Assembly (NCBI GenBank): GCA_002428895.1
Contig: DIYC01000160.1
Location: forward strand, 678 to 16,308
Direction of reading: 5' to 3'
Source of the DNA: Burkholderiales bacterium UBA6064
Lineage (GTDB): Bacteria > Pseudomonadota > Gammaproteobacteria > Burkholderiales > Burkholderiaceae_B
DNA length: 15,631 nucleotides
Position numbers and translations under genes: made by a program. This document shows, piece by piece, positions 1 to 7,305 of this stretch (the first letter of the stretch is position 1; the number at the start of each line of letters is the position of its first letter). A model generated the notes under the pieces. The model made no database searches, was not told the origin of the DNA, and worked only from the letters and a program-made list of their open reading frames with translations.

Positions 1-126
1 AACTGTTCAAAAATCTGTGTCAATTCTTTAAAATGTTTTCTTCGCTGAAAGCTCGAGTTGATTCAACCGTATTCCAAAAAAGTTGAACTCTCGACTGTAT
101 AAAAAAGCCACCCCAGATTTCACACA

Positions 127-135
127 TGCTATGAT
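127..135 (+). promoter_or_regulatory. Extended -10 promoter of the ATPase-DUF4276 operon
   Basis: TGC followed by TATGAT (130-135) reads as an extended -10 element, which can work without a good -35 box; none is visible 17 bp upstream. It would start transcription near 142 and leave a leader of about 44 nt before the ATG at 186. The rest of 1-185 holds no gene that I can see, only AT-rich sequence and an imperfect inverted repeat (53-94). Prediction by pattern only. Confidence 0.45.
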
Positions 136-185
136 TGCTTACCAATCAAAGTTAAACAAGCGCCCATCTCGATTTCTCACCAAGC

Positions 186-1316
186 ATGACAGACACACCA
201 AACACACACTTAAAGCATGTTAAAGTCGAAGGGTTTAAATCAATTCAATCCTTCGACCTGGACATGAAGCCAATTAACATACTGATTGGTGCAAATGGTT
301 CAGGTAAGTCGAATTTTATTTCGCTATTTACTTTTTTACGAAACTTGTCTGAAGGCAAATTACAAGTTTATGTTGAGGGAAACGGTGCTGCGAATGCATT
401 TTTTCATTTCGGGGCTAAACGCACACCCCAAATCAAGATAGGTCTGCAGGTAGGCATTAATGGTTACCACACAACATTTGTACACGGTGCACACGACGAT
501 TCTTTGGTATTTGCAGACGAATATTGCACGATTAATAGCTCATCGAAACCGTGGCCTATAAAGGGAAAAAAAGGCGAAAGTGGGCTACTCCCTGGGGGAG
601 AAGCAACCAGTGATCGCGTCAGAAAGTACACGCGAGAATACTTAAAAGCATGTCGCGTTTATCATTTTCACGACACAGGCTCATCAGCCGGTTTTAAACA
701 AACCTGCGATGTCAGCGCTAACGATTATTTATCCCACGATGCACGTTACCTTGCCGCTTTTCTTTACCGACTGAAATCTAGCACAATTAAAAGTTATACA
801 AAAAGTTCTCAAGACATCATTGATGCGGTTAAAACCATTGCCCCGTTCTTTCACGATTTTTATCTTGAACCCACAGGGGATACAGGTGAAGAAAAAATTT
901 TGTTAAAGTGGATACATCGAGACCACGACGACCCTTTTTCTGCCAATCAATTATCTGACGGTACCGCACGTTTTATTTGTATGGCTACATTATTTTTACA
1001 GCCATTGTCACTTAGGCCTAAAAGGCCTAAATTGATTGTGCTTGATGAGCCAGAGTTAGGGTTACATCCCGCTGCACTAGAAGTATTGGCAGAACTGGTT
1101 AAGGCTGCCTCTAAAGACAGCCAGGTAATCTGTTCTACACAATCAGTAACTTTTGCCAACCAATTTGAAGCAAAAGATTTTATTGTAGTTGACCAAAAAA
1201 AGGGGGTCTCAACATTTACTCGTGTTGATGAAGAACAATTAAAAGGCTGGCTCGAAGACTTTTCAATGGGTGAGGTTTGGACTAAAAATCTCATCGGAGG
1301 TCGCCCAGAATGGTAA
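186..1316 (+). CDS. AAA family ATPase (ABC/OLD/RecF-like), first gene of a two-gene putative defence module
   Basis: A 376-residue ATPase of the ABC/SMC-like class (AAA_15/AAA_21 type). Visible motifs are the Walker A GANGSGKS (35-42) right after a 'VEGFKSI' N-terminal strand-turn, the ABC-type signature LSDGT (256-260), Walker B LIVLDEPE (283-290) with D287 and catalytic E288, a D-loop-like LGLHP (291-295), and a CSTQS switch segment (316-320). It lacks the long coiled-coil insertion of RecN, Rad50 or SMC and has no C-terminal TOPRIM domain as in OLD or GajA. The last 7 nt overlap the next gene, so the two products are probably made together and may form a complex, with this protein as sensor or motor. 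The ATG at 186 has only a weak ribosome binding site but follows an extended -10. The family is certain; a role in phage or plasmid defence is inferred from domain pairing. The exact system type is not recognised. Confidence 0.85.
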   Translation: MTDTPNTHLKHVKVEGFKSIQSFDLDMKPINILIGANGSGKSNFISLFTFLRNLSEGKLQVYVEGNGAANAFFHFGAKRTPQIKIGLQVGINGYHTTFVHGAHDDSLVFADEYCTINSSSKPWPIKGKKGESGLLPGGEATSDRVRKYTREYLKACRVYHFHDTGSSAGFKQTCDVSANDYLSHDARYLAAFLYRLKSSTIKSYTKSSQDIIDAVKTIAPFFHDFYLEPTGDTGEEKILLKWIHRDHDDPFSANQLSDGTARFICMATLFLQPLSLRPKRPKLIVLDEPELGLHPAALEVLAELVKAASKDSQVICSTQSVTFANQFEAKDFIVVDQKKGVSTFTRVDEEQLKGWLEDFSMGEVWTKNLIGGRPEW

Positions 1317-1909
1317 GAATAGGCATTTCAGTCGAAGGGCCAACTGAAGAACGATTTACAAAAATGGTGCTCGCACCTTACTTAGCTGCCAAGAATATCG
1401 ACATAACCCCTGTATCACTGGGTGGCAACGTCAGTGTTGACAGAATTAAAAGTGAATTAAAAAGGCTTTGCAATAACTTTGACTATGTCACCACCTTTTA
1501 TGATTTTTATGGATTCAAAAAGAAGCAAGAAAGTGAAAACAAACAGAGCTTAGAACAGAGAATTCAAGAAACGATGCATGCTGGGGTTAAACCAAAACTA
1601 ATACCCTATGTCCAAATGTACGAATTTGAAGGGATTTTATTTTCATGCCCAGAATCAGTACAACAAATACTAAATGAACCCGGCGTTACAGCATGGTGTC
1701 AACAGGTGCTTGATGAATTCAACGGCAACCCAGAAGCAATTAACAACTCGCCTGAAACCGCACCCTCTAAACGACTAGAAAGTAAAACTGGTTATAGGAA
1801 AACAACTCACGGGCCAAATATCGCCAAAGAAATTGGCATAGATCAATTAAGAGCGATGTGCACTGGGTTTAACGACTGGCTCGCAAAATTAGAGACACTT
1901 GTCCCGTAG
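1310..1909 (+). CDS. DUF4276 family protein, TOPRIM-like partner of the ATPase
   Basis: A 199-residue protein that I recognise as DUF4276, from the N-terminal ISVEGPTEERF and LGGNVSVDRI and the following TTFYDFYGF. The order of a strand ending in an invariant Glu (E9 in VEGPTEE), a later strand ending in Asp (D65 in YDFYG) and then an acidic MYEFEG (E105, E107) resembles the TOPRIM metal site of OLD-family, GajA and AriB (DUF4435) nucleases. This is my reading of the motif, not a database result. It begins inside the ATPase gene (7-nt overlap) with a strong GGAGG at 1296-1300, nine nt before ATG, so it can be translated efficiently and coupled to the ATPase. The likely role is the effector, a nuclease or nucleic-acid binding subunit controlled by the ATPase. 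The family call is firm; the enzymatic activity is unproven. Confidence 0.8.
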   Translation: MVRIGISVEGPTEERFTKMVLAPYLAAKNIDITPVSLGGNVSVDRIKSELKRLCNNFDYVTTFYDFYGFKKKQESENKQSLEQRIQETMHAGVKPKLIPYVQMYEFEGILFSCPESVQQILNEPGVTAWCQQVLDEFNGNPEAINNSPETAPSKRLESKTGYRKTTHGPNIAKEIGIDQLRAMCTGFNDWLAKLETLVP

Positions 1910-1938
1910 CAAATTAATGAACGTAGAACTACCGTAAA

Positions 1939-2316
1939 TTAAGTCGGTTGACCAGACTTTATAATCGACAAAATTAAATCAGGATCTGGCATGCCTTTTG
2001 CAACAATTTCAGGTTGATCACCCGAAGTAAAAATCTCGATTGTGCCTACGTCAAAAATTCGATCAAAAAAAGATTGCTTTAAACGCGTGGCTCTTATTCT
2101 CGAAATACTAATTTCTGAACGCTCTTTGCTGAGCAAACCCTTTTCAAATAAAATTTGACCTTTAGTAATCGACAACTTAGATGATTTATTCTGCAAATGC
2201 CAAATCAACAAAATAAGAAGCCCTACCCCAACAGGAATTAACAAGATAGCGAACAAAAAACCAATTGGATTGTTTTTAAACATAGAAGGGTTACTGCTGT
2301 ACAACACTTCACTCAT
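1939..2316 (-). CDS. Small bacterial PH-domain (bPH_2-like) membrane protein
   Basis: A 125-residue protein: a short cytoplasmic N-terminus with EVLYSSNPSMF, a hydrophobic membrane segment (about 17-41), then a bacterial pleckstrin-homology domain (about 46-121). The domain is recognised by LSITKGQILFEKGLLSKE, the polar ISRIRA turn, FDVGTIEIFTSGD and the closing helix PDLILSIIKSG. The pattern matches the YdbS/DUF304 group, which act as small membrane-anchored proteins of mostly unknown function. The ATG at 2316 was chosen because GGAG lies six nt before it; an in-frame ATG at 2343 would add nine residues and has no such site. It ends 29 bp from the convergent DUF4276 gene and is followed upstream by another membrane-protein gene on the same strand. 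A TATAAT lies 54 bp upstream. Its specific role is unknown. Confidence 0.75.
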   Translation of the reverse strand: MSEVLYSSNPSMFKNNPIGFLFAILLIPVGVGLLILLIWHLQNKSSKLSITKGQILFEKGLLSKERSEISISRIRATRLKQSFFDRIFDVGTIEIFTSGDQPEIVAKGMPDPDLILSIIKSGQPT

Positions 2317-2369
2317 GGCTTGCTCCGAGTCATTAAAAGGCATAAAAGGCTAAATCGAAGTGACAACAA

Positions 2370-2375
2370 ATTATA
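2370..2375 (-). promoter_or_regulatory. Consensus -10 (TATAAT) for the PH-domain gene, inside a near-palindrome
   Basis: The minus strand reads TATAAT, a perfect -10 hexamer, and transcription would start about 47 nt before the ATG at 2316. No good -35 box is visible. The hexamer lies in a 22-bp near-perfect palindrome (2368-2389, AAATTA at one end, TAATTT at the other, AAAGCTTT in the middle), which could bind a regulator or simply reflect AT-rich sequence. Confidence 0.4.
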
Positions 2376-2422
2376 AAGCTTTTTAATTTGGTTTAAGCAT
2401 CCAGTAGGCCCAATAGACTAGG

Positions 2423-3820
2423 TCACAAACAGCGCATTTCGTGATTTTCTAGCGCCTCAATTGTTTCATCAACATATTCTTGAGCTGGAATAAACTGACC
2501 TTTTTCATCGAGCAAAATACAAACATCCTCAATGACCCAAGCAAAAATACCATAAGTACCTGCCAGTTTCACAAGATAGCGCCCCGAGTTTGGAAAGCTT
2601 TGTTGATGATCTTTAAGATAGTAACGAAAAAAAGCACCGTTGTCAGAAAGTGGCGTATAAATTGAGTTTTGCAACAAAGGGTTATACCAACGTTGATTTC
2701 TATCCATTCCTACAAATTGAGTTTGATAGCTTAGTCCTTGTGACTTTTCGATCATGGGATACACGGTTCGTAGCAAAGTACTGTGCAAACAATAACCCAA
2801 TGGCAATAACAGCACGGGATAAATCGCTAACATGAGGCTCACATACTTTAATTTGCTGCGGGAAGACAAATTCAGATAATTGGTTTGCCTCAAATAAAAT
2901 TTATTTAAAAACAAACGAATAATACGCCAAATGTCCCCGCTGAGAAACATCAACGCCAAAAAAGCAGAAACAGCAATACTAAAGGGGCGGGTAACCACAT
3001 CGAGCGTTAAATAAGTCAAGATGATCGGTAACAAGGCAACAACACCTAAACGTATTAAACTGTTTCTGTTTTTCTTTCGTTCGGTTTCTTCCATCCATTT
3101 TGACAAATCGTTCATTTGCAAGTCGACGCGACGATCCAGTGCTTCATCCAGAGCATCTTGCATTTCAGGGTCAAAGCCAGGCGCAAGCTGCTGAATTGTA
3201 CTGGCTAACTCGGTAGCCTTTTTAATATTTTTTCCCATCGTCACTGTAATGACAAATGCCAACTCATTCATGACAAAATAAATGCACACTGCAGCTTGGT
3301 TCATATAGCGCAGTCGCCTACAGTAGTCGGCACCATCTAACTCTTGACTCCAGCCAAACTCCGCGCCTCCAATTTGCATCACGGGTACTTTAATCAATTC
3401 ACAGGTAGACACACTGCTAAACAAAAAGATGTATTTTCGATTTAAAGAAAACGCAATAAAAGAACACGGTCCACTGTTGGTGATGTAGACTGTATCAAGG
3501 TCAATTCCTTCAATTGATTTAGCACGCATTTTAATTAATTCACGGGCATCATCTTGAGCCTGTGCCCAAATAATGGCTTCGGTTTCAATCCGTTTATCGC
3601 GGTAAAAAAAAGCCACTACTGCCGACACAACAGCCAAAGCAATACCGAGAAAAAAAGGCAATTTAAAACAATACAATAGCCCAAAGACAACCACGAAGGT
3701 TAAAAAACCAACGAATCCAGGCGATTTATAATTTCCCGGACGTAAGTTGTAAAGCTTAAGTGCTTCATCTTCAGATAAAACATGCTCAAGAATTTCAACT
3801 TTTGATTGATAGGGACTCAT
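2423..3820 (-). CDS. Unrecognised multi-pass membrane protein
   Basis: A 465-residue protein that I cannot assign to a family. It has about five membrane helices: 35-51 and 55-72 (a hairpin), 255-273, 279-294 and 326-344. Between the second and third helices lies a soluble region of about 180 residues with mixed strand-like stretches and an acidic-basic helix (DALDEALDRRVDLQ, then ETERKKNRNS). After the last helix comes a soluble tail of about 120 residues. Positive charges before helices 3 and 5 place the large loop in the cytoplasm and the tail outside. The ATG at 3820 is preferred over an in-frame TTG at 3832; neither has a clear Shine-Dalgarno site. The neighbouring PH-domain gene on the same strand also encodes a membrane protein, but 106 bp and a separate -10 lie between them, so an operon is not certain. 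Confidence 0.6.
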   Translation of the reverse strand: MSPYQSKVEILEHVLSEDEALKLYNLRPGNYKSPGFVGFLTFVVVFGLLYCFKLPFFLGIALAVVSAVVAFFYRDKRIETEAIIWAQAQDDARELIKMRAKSIEGIDLDTVYITNSGPCSFIAFSLNRKYIFLFSSVSTCELIKVPVMQIGGAEFGWSQELDGADYCRRLRYMNQAAVCIYFVMNELAFVITVTMGKNIKKATELASTIQQLAPGFDPEMQDALDEALDRRVDLQMNDLSKWMEETERKKNRNSLIRLGVVALLPIILTYLTLDVVTRPFSIAVSAFLALMFLSGDIWRIIRLFLNKFYLRQTNYLNLSSRSKLKYVSLMLAIYPVLLLPLGYCLHSTLLRTVYPMIEKSQGLSYQTQFVGMDRNQRWYNPLLQNSIYTPLSDNGAFFRYYLKDHQQSFPNSGRYLVKLAGTYGIFAWVIEDVCILLDEKGQFIPAQEYVDETIEALENHEMRCL

Positions 3821-3879
3821 TTCAAATGCCAAAAGGGAAAAGCAGAATCATAACTGCAGAACCCATTTCAAATGAAATG
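3818..3879. repeat. Repeated palindrome CATTTCAAATG, operator-like
   Basis: The 11-bp palindrome CATTTCAAATG (arms CATTT/AAATG around a central C) occurs at 3818-3828, over the start codon of the membrane-protein gene, and again at 3864-3874. The second copy is part of a larger perfect inverted repeat, CATTTCA-AA-TGAAATG (3864-3879), beside the candidate promoter. The copies are 46 bp apart. The placement suggests a two-site operator for a dimeric regulator; no regulator is identified. Confidence 0.4.
3847..3852 (-). promoter_or_regulatory. Candidate -10 (TATGAT) of the membrane-protein gene
   Basis: The minus strand reads TATGAT 26 bp upstream of the ATG at 3820. A TTCATT 18 bp further upstream could act as a poor -35. 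That -35 position falls inside the palindrome at 3864-3879. Prediction by pattern only. Confidence 0.3.
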
Positions 3880-3881
3880 CA

Positions 3882-3929
3882 TCACTATTTAAGGTTAAAA
3901 AAAACAGGTTAGCTGGCTAAAAATAGTGA
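3882..3929. repeat. Nested inverted repeat in the 3821-4109 intergenic region
   Basis: TCACTATTT (3882-3890) is perfectly complementary to AAATAGTGA (3921-3929). Inside the loop, TTAGC and GCTAA (3909-3920) form a second short hairpin with a 2-nt spacer. It lies between divergent genes. It has no U-tract, so it is not an obvious terminator; it may be a regulatory site. Confidence 0.35.
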
Positions 3930-4031
3930 CTTTAGTTTGCTCCTCGTTGCAACACGCATCACCGCTCTACCTAAGTTGAACCACAGAACCGAATCAAAAA
4001 ACGAGACAGGGGTACCTATTTTGAGTTATTC

Positions 4032-4061
4032 TTGCGAGGTATGACATCATTAACCTAATAA
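4032..4061 (+). promoter_or_regulatory. Candidate promoter of the small RHH-like gene
   Basis: TTGCGA (4032-4037) and TAATAA (4056-4061) are separated by 18 bp and match sigma-70 boxes moderately. Transcription would start about 40 nt before the ATG at 4110. Prediction by pattern only. Confidence 0.35.
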
Positions 4062-4109
4062 AAAATTTTTGTTTCGACTAGGCTTTCTGTTGATGAATTG
4101 GAGATCCAA

Positions 4110-4397
4110 ATGAGTATCGATTTAAAACTTCCTAGCGCAGAAGAATCAATCGTTGTCAAATTTAAGCTACCTAAAGATGTAGCCGATGCATTTCAATTGT
4201 ATGTGCAGGCTGCCCAAGAGCAAACGGCAAATGCCGATGAGTCTTTGGTTTTAGCAACACTGCTACGCCATCACATCAAGAAAGACCGTGGATTCCGAGA
4301 TTGGCTTAAATCGCACACCGCCAAATCAAAATATACAACCAAAGACGCGGTTGCAAACCCAAAAATCACGGCTTATGAGTCTCGCGAAGTTGCTTAA
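4110..4397 (+). CDS. Small protein with ribbon-helix-helix-like pattern
   Basis: A 95-residue protein. The start is the ATG at 4110, because GGAG (4100-4103) lies six nt before it; an in-frame TTG at 4098 is less likely. After a short N-terminus the sequence runs strand VVKFKLP (15-21), helix KDVADAFQLYVQAAQEQ (22-38), then helix DESLVLATLLRHHIKKDRGF (43-62). This strand-helix-helix order with a Pro at the strand end is the outline of ribbon-helix-helix DNA-binding proteins. The lysine-rich tail (70-95) looks disordered. I recall similar small proteins from integrative elements of Proteobacteria, but cannot name the family. It is followed by a hairpin shared with the convergent gene. It could be the regulator of a local operator, which is inference only. 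Confidence 0.55.
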   Translation: MSIDLKLPSAEESIVVKFKLPKDVADAFQLYVQAAQEQTANADESLVLATLLRHHIKKDRGFRDWLKSHTAKSKYTTKDAVANPKITAYESREVA

Positions 4398-4425
4398 CGC
4401 GTGGCATCAAGCGGAGTTGCGTTTT

Positions 4426-4454
4426 CAAAAGACTAGACGGTGATCTGTCTTTTG
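4426..4454. terminator. Bidirectional hairpin between two convergent small genes
   Basis: CAAAAGAC (4426-4433) pairs perfectly with GTCTTTTG (4447-4454), and AGA/TCT extends the stem inward past one bulged base. Stem-end runs of A on one side and T on the other give a U-rich 3' edge in both directions. It starts 29 nt after the stop of the small RHH-like gene and 15 nt after the stop of the convergent gene, as expected for a shared terminator. Confidence 0.5.
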
Positions 4455-4468
4455 TTCTTCGGCGCCAT

Positions 4469-4810
4469 TCATTCAATTGAGGGTCGTCGCCCAGGCCTCT
4501 GAGGGGCGCGAGGATCAACCGCATCTTGAAGGGCGGCGGAGGCAGAATTTCGATTCGGTATACTAGGAAGAGCACTAGCAGACCCATTGCTTCGCGTTGG
4601 CTGTGACTCCCAACGGCCTTGTGATGCGCCCATTTGTTGTACTGTTGCACGTCCTAGATTTGCAGCCGCTGATGTAGTAGCATGAGATCGTGAGTGTTCT
4701 TTCGGCAGTCCTGCCGCGTTATCAGAACGAAGAGTTAGATTTCTTAAATTATTATTGGCTTGAAAAAAAGCCGTCATTGGATTACTTGGACCCGTTCCAT
4801 TCGTTTGCAT
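4469..4810 (-). CDS. Polar, basic, low-complexity protein of unknown function
   Basis: A 113-residue open frame rich in Ser, Ala, Asn, Gln and Arg, with no cysteine, few hydrophobic stretches and a Pro/Arg-rich end (RAPQRPGRRPS). Nothing in it matches a family I know. Two things favour a real gene: an AAGGGG Shine-Dalgarno six nt before the ATG, and a hairpin 15 nt after the stop that could end the transcript. Against it, the composition is low complexity and another frame (4366-4650) is also open here. The middle of the gene looks more GC-rich than its surroundings. Such a composition is typical of disordered proteins, including N-termini of secreted effectors, but no secretion signal can be shown. 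Confidence 0.45.
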   Translation of the reverse strand: MQTNGTGPSNPMTAFFQANNNLRNLTLRSDNAAGLPKEHSRSHATTSAAANLGRATVQQMGASQGRWESQPTRSNGSASALPSIPNRNSASAALQDAVDPRAPQRPGRRPSIE

Positions 4811-4821
4811 AACAACCCCTT

Positions 4822-4850
4822 ACCAATTGATTTAGAAAACACCAATTGGT
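4822..4850. repeat. Repeated CAATTGGT sites upstream of the polar-protein gene
   Basis: ACCAATTGGT (4841-4850) is a perfect 10-bp palindrome, and its left eight bases recur at 4822-4829, about 19-20 bp away. On the minus strand both copies read CAATTGGT in the same direction, close to the ribosome binding site of the gene starting at 4810. Spacing near two helical turns suits a protein-binding site, but chance is possible. Confidence 0.3.
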
Positions 4851-4869
4851 GGTTTAATCTAAAGACTTA

Positions 4870-4903
4870 GTTCAAAACACACCCATTAGGGTGTGTTTTG
4901 AAC
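4870..4903 (-). terminator. Strong hairpin terminator after nrdB
   Basis: GTTCAAAACACACCC (4870-4884) pairs perfectly over 15 bp with GGGTGTGTTTTGAAC (4889-4903) around the loop ATTA. Each side ends in a run of four A or four T, so the hairpin could stop transcription in both directions. It lies 53 nt after the nrdB stop codon and is the natural end of the nrd transcript. Confidence 0.85.
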
Positions 4904-4956
4904 CGATACAATTCATAGATTCACATTCCTCGTACTATCGAATGAAACTAGACCGA

Positions 4957-6159
4957 TTAATCCCAATTCAGTGCGCCACCCGTTTGATATTCTGTGACAC
5001 GACGCTCAAAAAAATTAGTTTCCTTTTTTAAGTCCATCATTTCACTCATCCACGGAAAGGGATTTGTCACACCTTCATAAATAGTACCCAAGCCAATTTG
5101 GTTGGCCCGTCGATTACAAATAAATTTCATGTATTCCATAAACTGATTGGCATTTAAACCCAGCACACCCCGAGGCATCGTATCAACGGCATAAGCGTGT
5201 TCTAATTCAACCGCTCGTTTAAACATTTGAATAATTTCTTGTTTAAACTCTGGAGTCCATAAGTGCGGATTTTCCAGTTTCACGGTATTAATTAAGTCGA
5301 TCCCAAACGTGGCATGGGCCGACTCATCTCGCAAAATGTACTGAAACTGTTCAGCGGCGCCAATCATTTTATTTTGCCGCCCTAAGGCTAAAATTTGCAC
5401 AAAGCCAACGTAAAAAAACATTCCTTCCATGACGCATGCAAACGCAATCAGCGACTTTAATAACGTTTGGTCGGCTTTGGGAGTACCGGTTTTAAAGTGA
5501 GGGTCGGTTAATACTTCGATAAACGGGAGCAAAAATTCATCTTTATCACGAATACTTTTAATTTCACGATACGCATTAAATGTTTCGGCTTCAGGAATAC
5601 CCAAGCTTTCTACAATGTATTGATAAGCATGCGTGTGAATGGCTTCGTCAAAAGCCTGGCGCAACAAAAACTGCCGACACTCGGGTGCCGTAATGTGACG
5701 ATAGGTACCTAAAACAATGTTGTTTGCTGCCAAGGAATCGGCGGTCACAAAAAAGCCTAAATTGCGTTTCACAATTCGACGCTCATCGTCGGTTAAACCA
5801 TTTGGGTCTTTCCACAAAGCGATGTCGCGATCCATGTTAATTTCTTGCGGCATCCAGTGGTTTGCACATTGACTCAAATACTTTTCCCACGCCCATTTAT
5901 ATTTAAAAGGTACCAATTGATTGACGTCGGTTTCGCCATTAATAATGCGCTTATCGGCCACGTTCACACGACCCACTTGCGGGCTTAAAGAACCTGTATT
6001 AAAGGCTTGGGTACTTGTCTGAGCCGCTAACGCCTGCAGCGAGGCATCTGTTAAAAAATCATCGGCTAAAGGAGCACTCTGACTGTTCAACGCGTCACGA
6101 ATTGACGCAGAGGTTCCAGTTGCTGCTGTTGTGCCGAATTCTTCATCCCAAGACAGCAT
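4957..6159 (-). CDS. nrdB: Class Ia ribonucleotide reductase, beta (radical) subunit
   Basis: A 400-residue R2 subunit that carries the di-iron centre and stable tyrosyl radical used by NrdA to reduce ribonucleoside diphosphates. The ligands align with E. coli NrdB: D141 (D84), E172 and H175 in DEAIHTHAY (E115, H118), radical Y179 (Y122), E245 in MEGMFFY (E204), and E279 and H282 in RDESAHATF (E238, H241). The C-terminal tail [13 protein letters not shown] has Y391 where the radical-transfer tyrosine is expected. An N-terminal stretch of about 60 residues is polar and poorly conserved. The start has AGGAGA nine nt upstream. The gene is complete but separated from nrdA by about 1.26 kb containing an Abi_2 gene. 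Either it is read through from nrdA or it uses a promoter in 6160-6300, where TATAAC on the minus strand (6206-6211) is a weak candidate -10. Confidence 0.97.
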   Translation of the reverse strand: MLSWDEEFGTTAATGTSASIRDALNSQSAPLADDFLTDASLQALAAQTSTQAFNTGSLSPQVGRVNVADKRIINGETDVNQLVPFKYKWAWEKYLSQCANHWMPQEINMDRDIALWKDPNGLTDDERRIVKRNLGFFVTADSLAANNIVLGTYRHITAPECRQFLLRQAFDEAIHTHAYQYIVESLGIPEAETFNAYREIKSIRDKDEFLLPFIEVLTDPHFKTGTPKADQTLLKSLIAFACVMEGMFFYVGFVQILALGRQNKMIGAAEQFQYILRDESAHATFGIDLINTVKLENPHLWTPEFKQEIIQMFKRAVELEHAYAVDTMPRGVLGLNANQFMEYMKFICNRRANQIGLGTIYEGVTNPFPWMSEMMDLKKETNFFERRVTEYQTGGALNWD

Positions 6160-6300
6160 ATTGAATTTCTCCTATGAATTAATGATTGCAATAGAAATAA
6201 AGGTGTTATAAACAATTAACGTGATGTGACCTGAGAAAGAACAGAGTTTCTGATTCATACACTAAATAAACAAAGGCAGCCATTTTAAATCATACCGTAA

Positions 6301-7221
6301 TTAGACACAAAGCCAAACTGGCCGACTCAACCAATCTTTCGGAAAACCCATTTTTGAGACATCGACGGGATATGCAGCCACTAACTGCTTAATTTTTCGT
6401 ATCCAATCCTTATTGGACGAAATGACCTGCAACAAATACCCACTGATTGTTAACGTGTTATAAATTTTACGGAGTCGTCTATCATGATCAGGCAAATGAA
6501 AAAAGCTCGAAACAAGAAAGGGATCGCCGTATCTCGGGATTTTCATTGTTTTTGTGAATTCACGATTCCATAGCCTAGAATGATGCGCCGCAAAATTTCT
6601 TACCAAGGAAAGATGCTCAAAAAAAGAAGAAAGAATTTTTTCGTCAACCGCATAAATACTTGCTATTAAACGCCTATCGCTTCTCAGTTTAATATTCGAA
6701 AACCATCTTGAAAGTTGCCCAACTGTCATTAACTCAACCACAGCCCAAATTGGCGGCAAGTCCTCTTTATATTTAGTACGCAAATGACGAATAAAATCTT
6801 CGCTGCTGTGTTTCACTTCATTTTCCAATCGAACAAACCCATCCACATAGGAACTCTGATTTGAAAATAGATCTGCCTGAAGATGCGGATGCGCTGCGCC
6901 ATACCGATGACTTAATTGATAGGCCAACTGAGTTCTTAGAGAAACTTCTAATTGCTCTATGGCATCTAACATCAACAAACGCAAGTCACGATCAAACAAA
7001 TACACATTTAAAACATCATCAAATGTGGTGCCCAGTTGAATTTGATGCGAAGAAGGATCAACTTCAAAAGTCCGCAAGTAAGCTGAAAATCTATAGTAGT
7101 TAAAGTGAGAAAGGCAATTTACCGCAGTATCTACACAGTCAATTTTCAAGCCACGAGACTGCATCAGTGCCACTTGCTGAGAATAATCAAGAGGTGGTTT
7201 TTGAAATGAAATTTTATTCAA
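6301..7221 (-). CDS. Abi_2 (AbiD/AbiF-like) HEPN abortive-infection protein
   Basis: A protein of 306 residues from the TTG at 7221; the open frame reaches back to a TTG at 7317. Abi_2 members usually begin just before a segment like FQKPPLDYSQQV, which favours the later start, but no start has a good ribosome binding site. Numbering from 7221, family marks are HFNYYRFSAY (39-48), LFDRDLRLLMLDAIEQLEVSLR (76-97), PPIWAVVELMTVGQLSRWF (156-174) and VRNFAAHHSRLWNR (207-220). The last contains R208-x4-H213, the catalytic motif of HEPN RNases, so the active site looks intact. AbiD/AbiF proteins block phage growth in lactococci and related HEPN proteins cleave RNA, probably here in the cytoplasm. 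It lies between nrdA and nrdB on the same strand, an odd position that suggests insertion. Its own TATAAT lies upstream (7306-7311). Family call firm; defence role inferred. Confidence 0.85.
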   Translation of the reverse strand: MNKISFQKPPLDYSQQVALMQSRGLKIDCVDTAVNCLSHFNYYRFSAYLRTFEVDPSSHQIQLGTTFDDVLNVYLFDRDLRLLMLDAIEQLEVSLRTQLAYQLSHRYGAAHPHLQADLFSNQSSYVDGFVRLENEVKHSSEDFIRHLRTKYKEDLPPIWAVVELMTVGQLSRWFSNIKLRSDRRLIASIYAVDEKILSSFFEHLSLVRNFAAHHSRLWNREFTKTMKIPRYGDPFLVSSFFHLPDHDRRLRKIYNTLTISGYLLQVISSNKDWIRKIKQLVAAYPVDVSKMGFPKDWLSRPVWLCV

Positions 7222-7252
7222 AAAATACAAAACTAAATACTTTAAATGAGTA

Positions 7253-7293
7253 ACCCCTCGCGGTGCGCTAATCTTACGGGAAGCGGGAGGGGT
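7253..7293 (-). repeat. GC-rich inverted repeat in the leader of the Abi_2 gene
   Basis: ACCCCTC (7253-7259) is complementary to GAGGGGT (7287-7293), giving a 7-bp, mostly G-C stem with a 27-nt loop. It lies between the TATAAT and the first probable start codon, so it would be in the 5' leader of the mRNA. It stands out as GC-rich in an AT-rich gap. It could control translation or be the trace of an inserted element. Confidence 0.35.
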
Positions 7294-7305
7294 GTTGTTG
7301 AAGCG

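Noticed and set aside
53..94. Imperfect inverted repeat as a terminator
   Set aside because: Two short stems (GTTGAA/TTCAAC and CTCGA) are broken by an unequal internal loop and a 14-nt end loop with no proper U-tract; the upstream gene is not in view.
4366..4650. Open frame of 94 codons on the minus strand
   Set aside because: It overlaps the better-supported 113-residue frame and the end of the plus-strand small gene, and has no convincing ribosome site.
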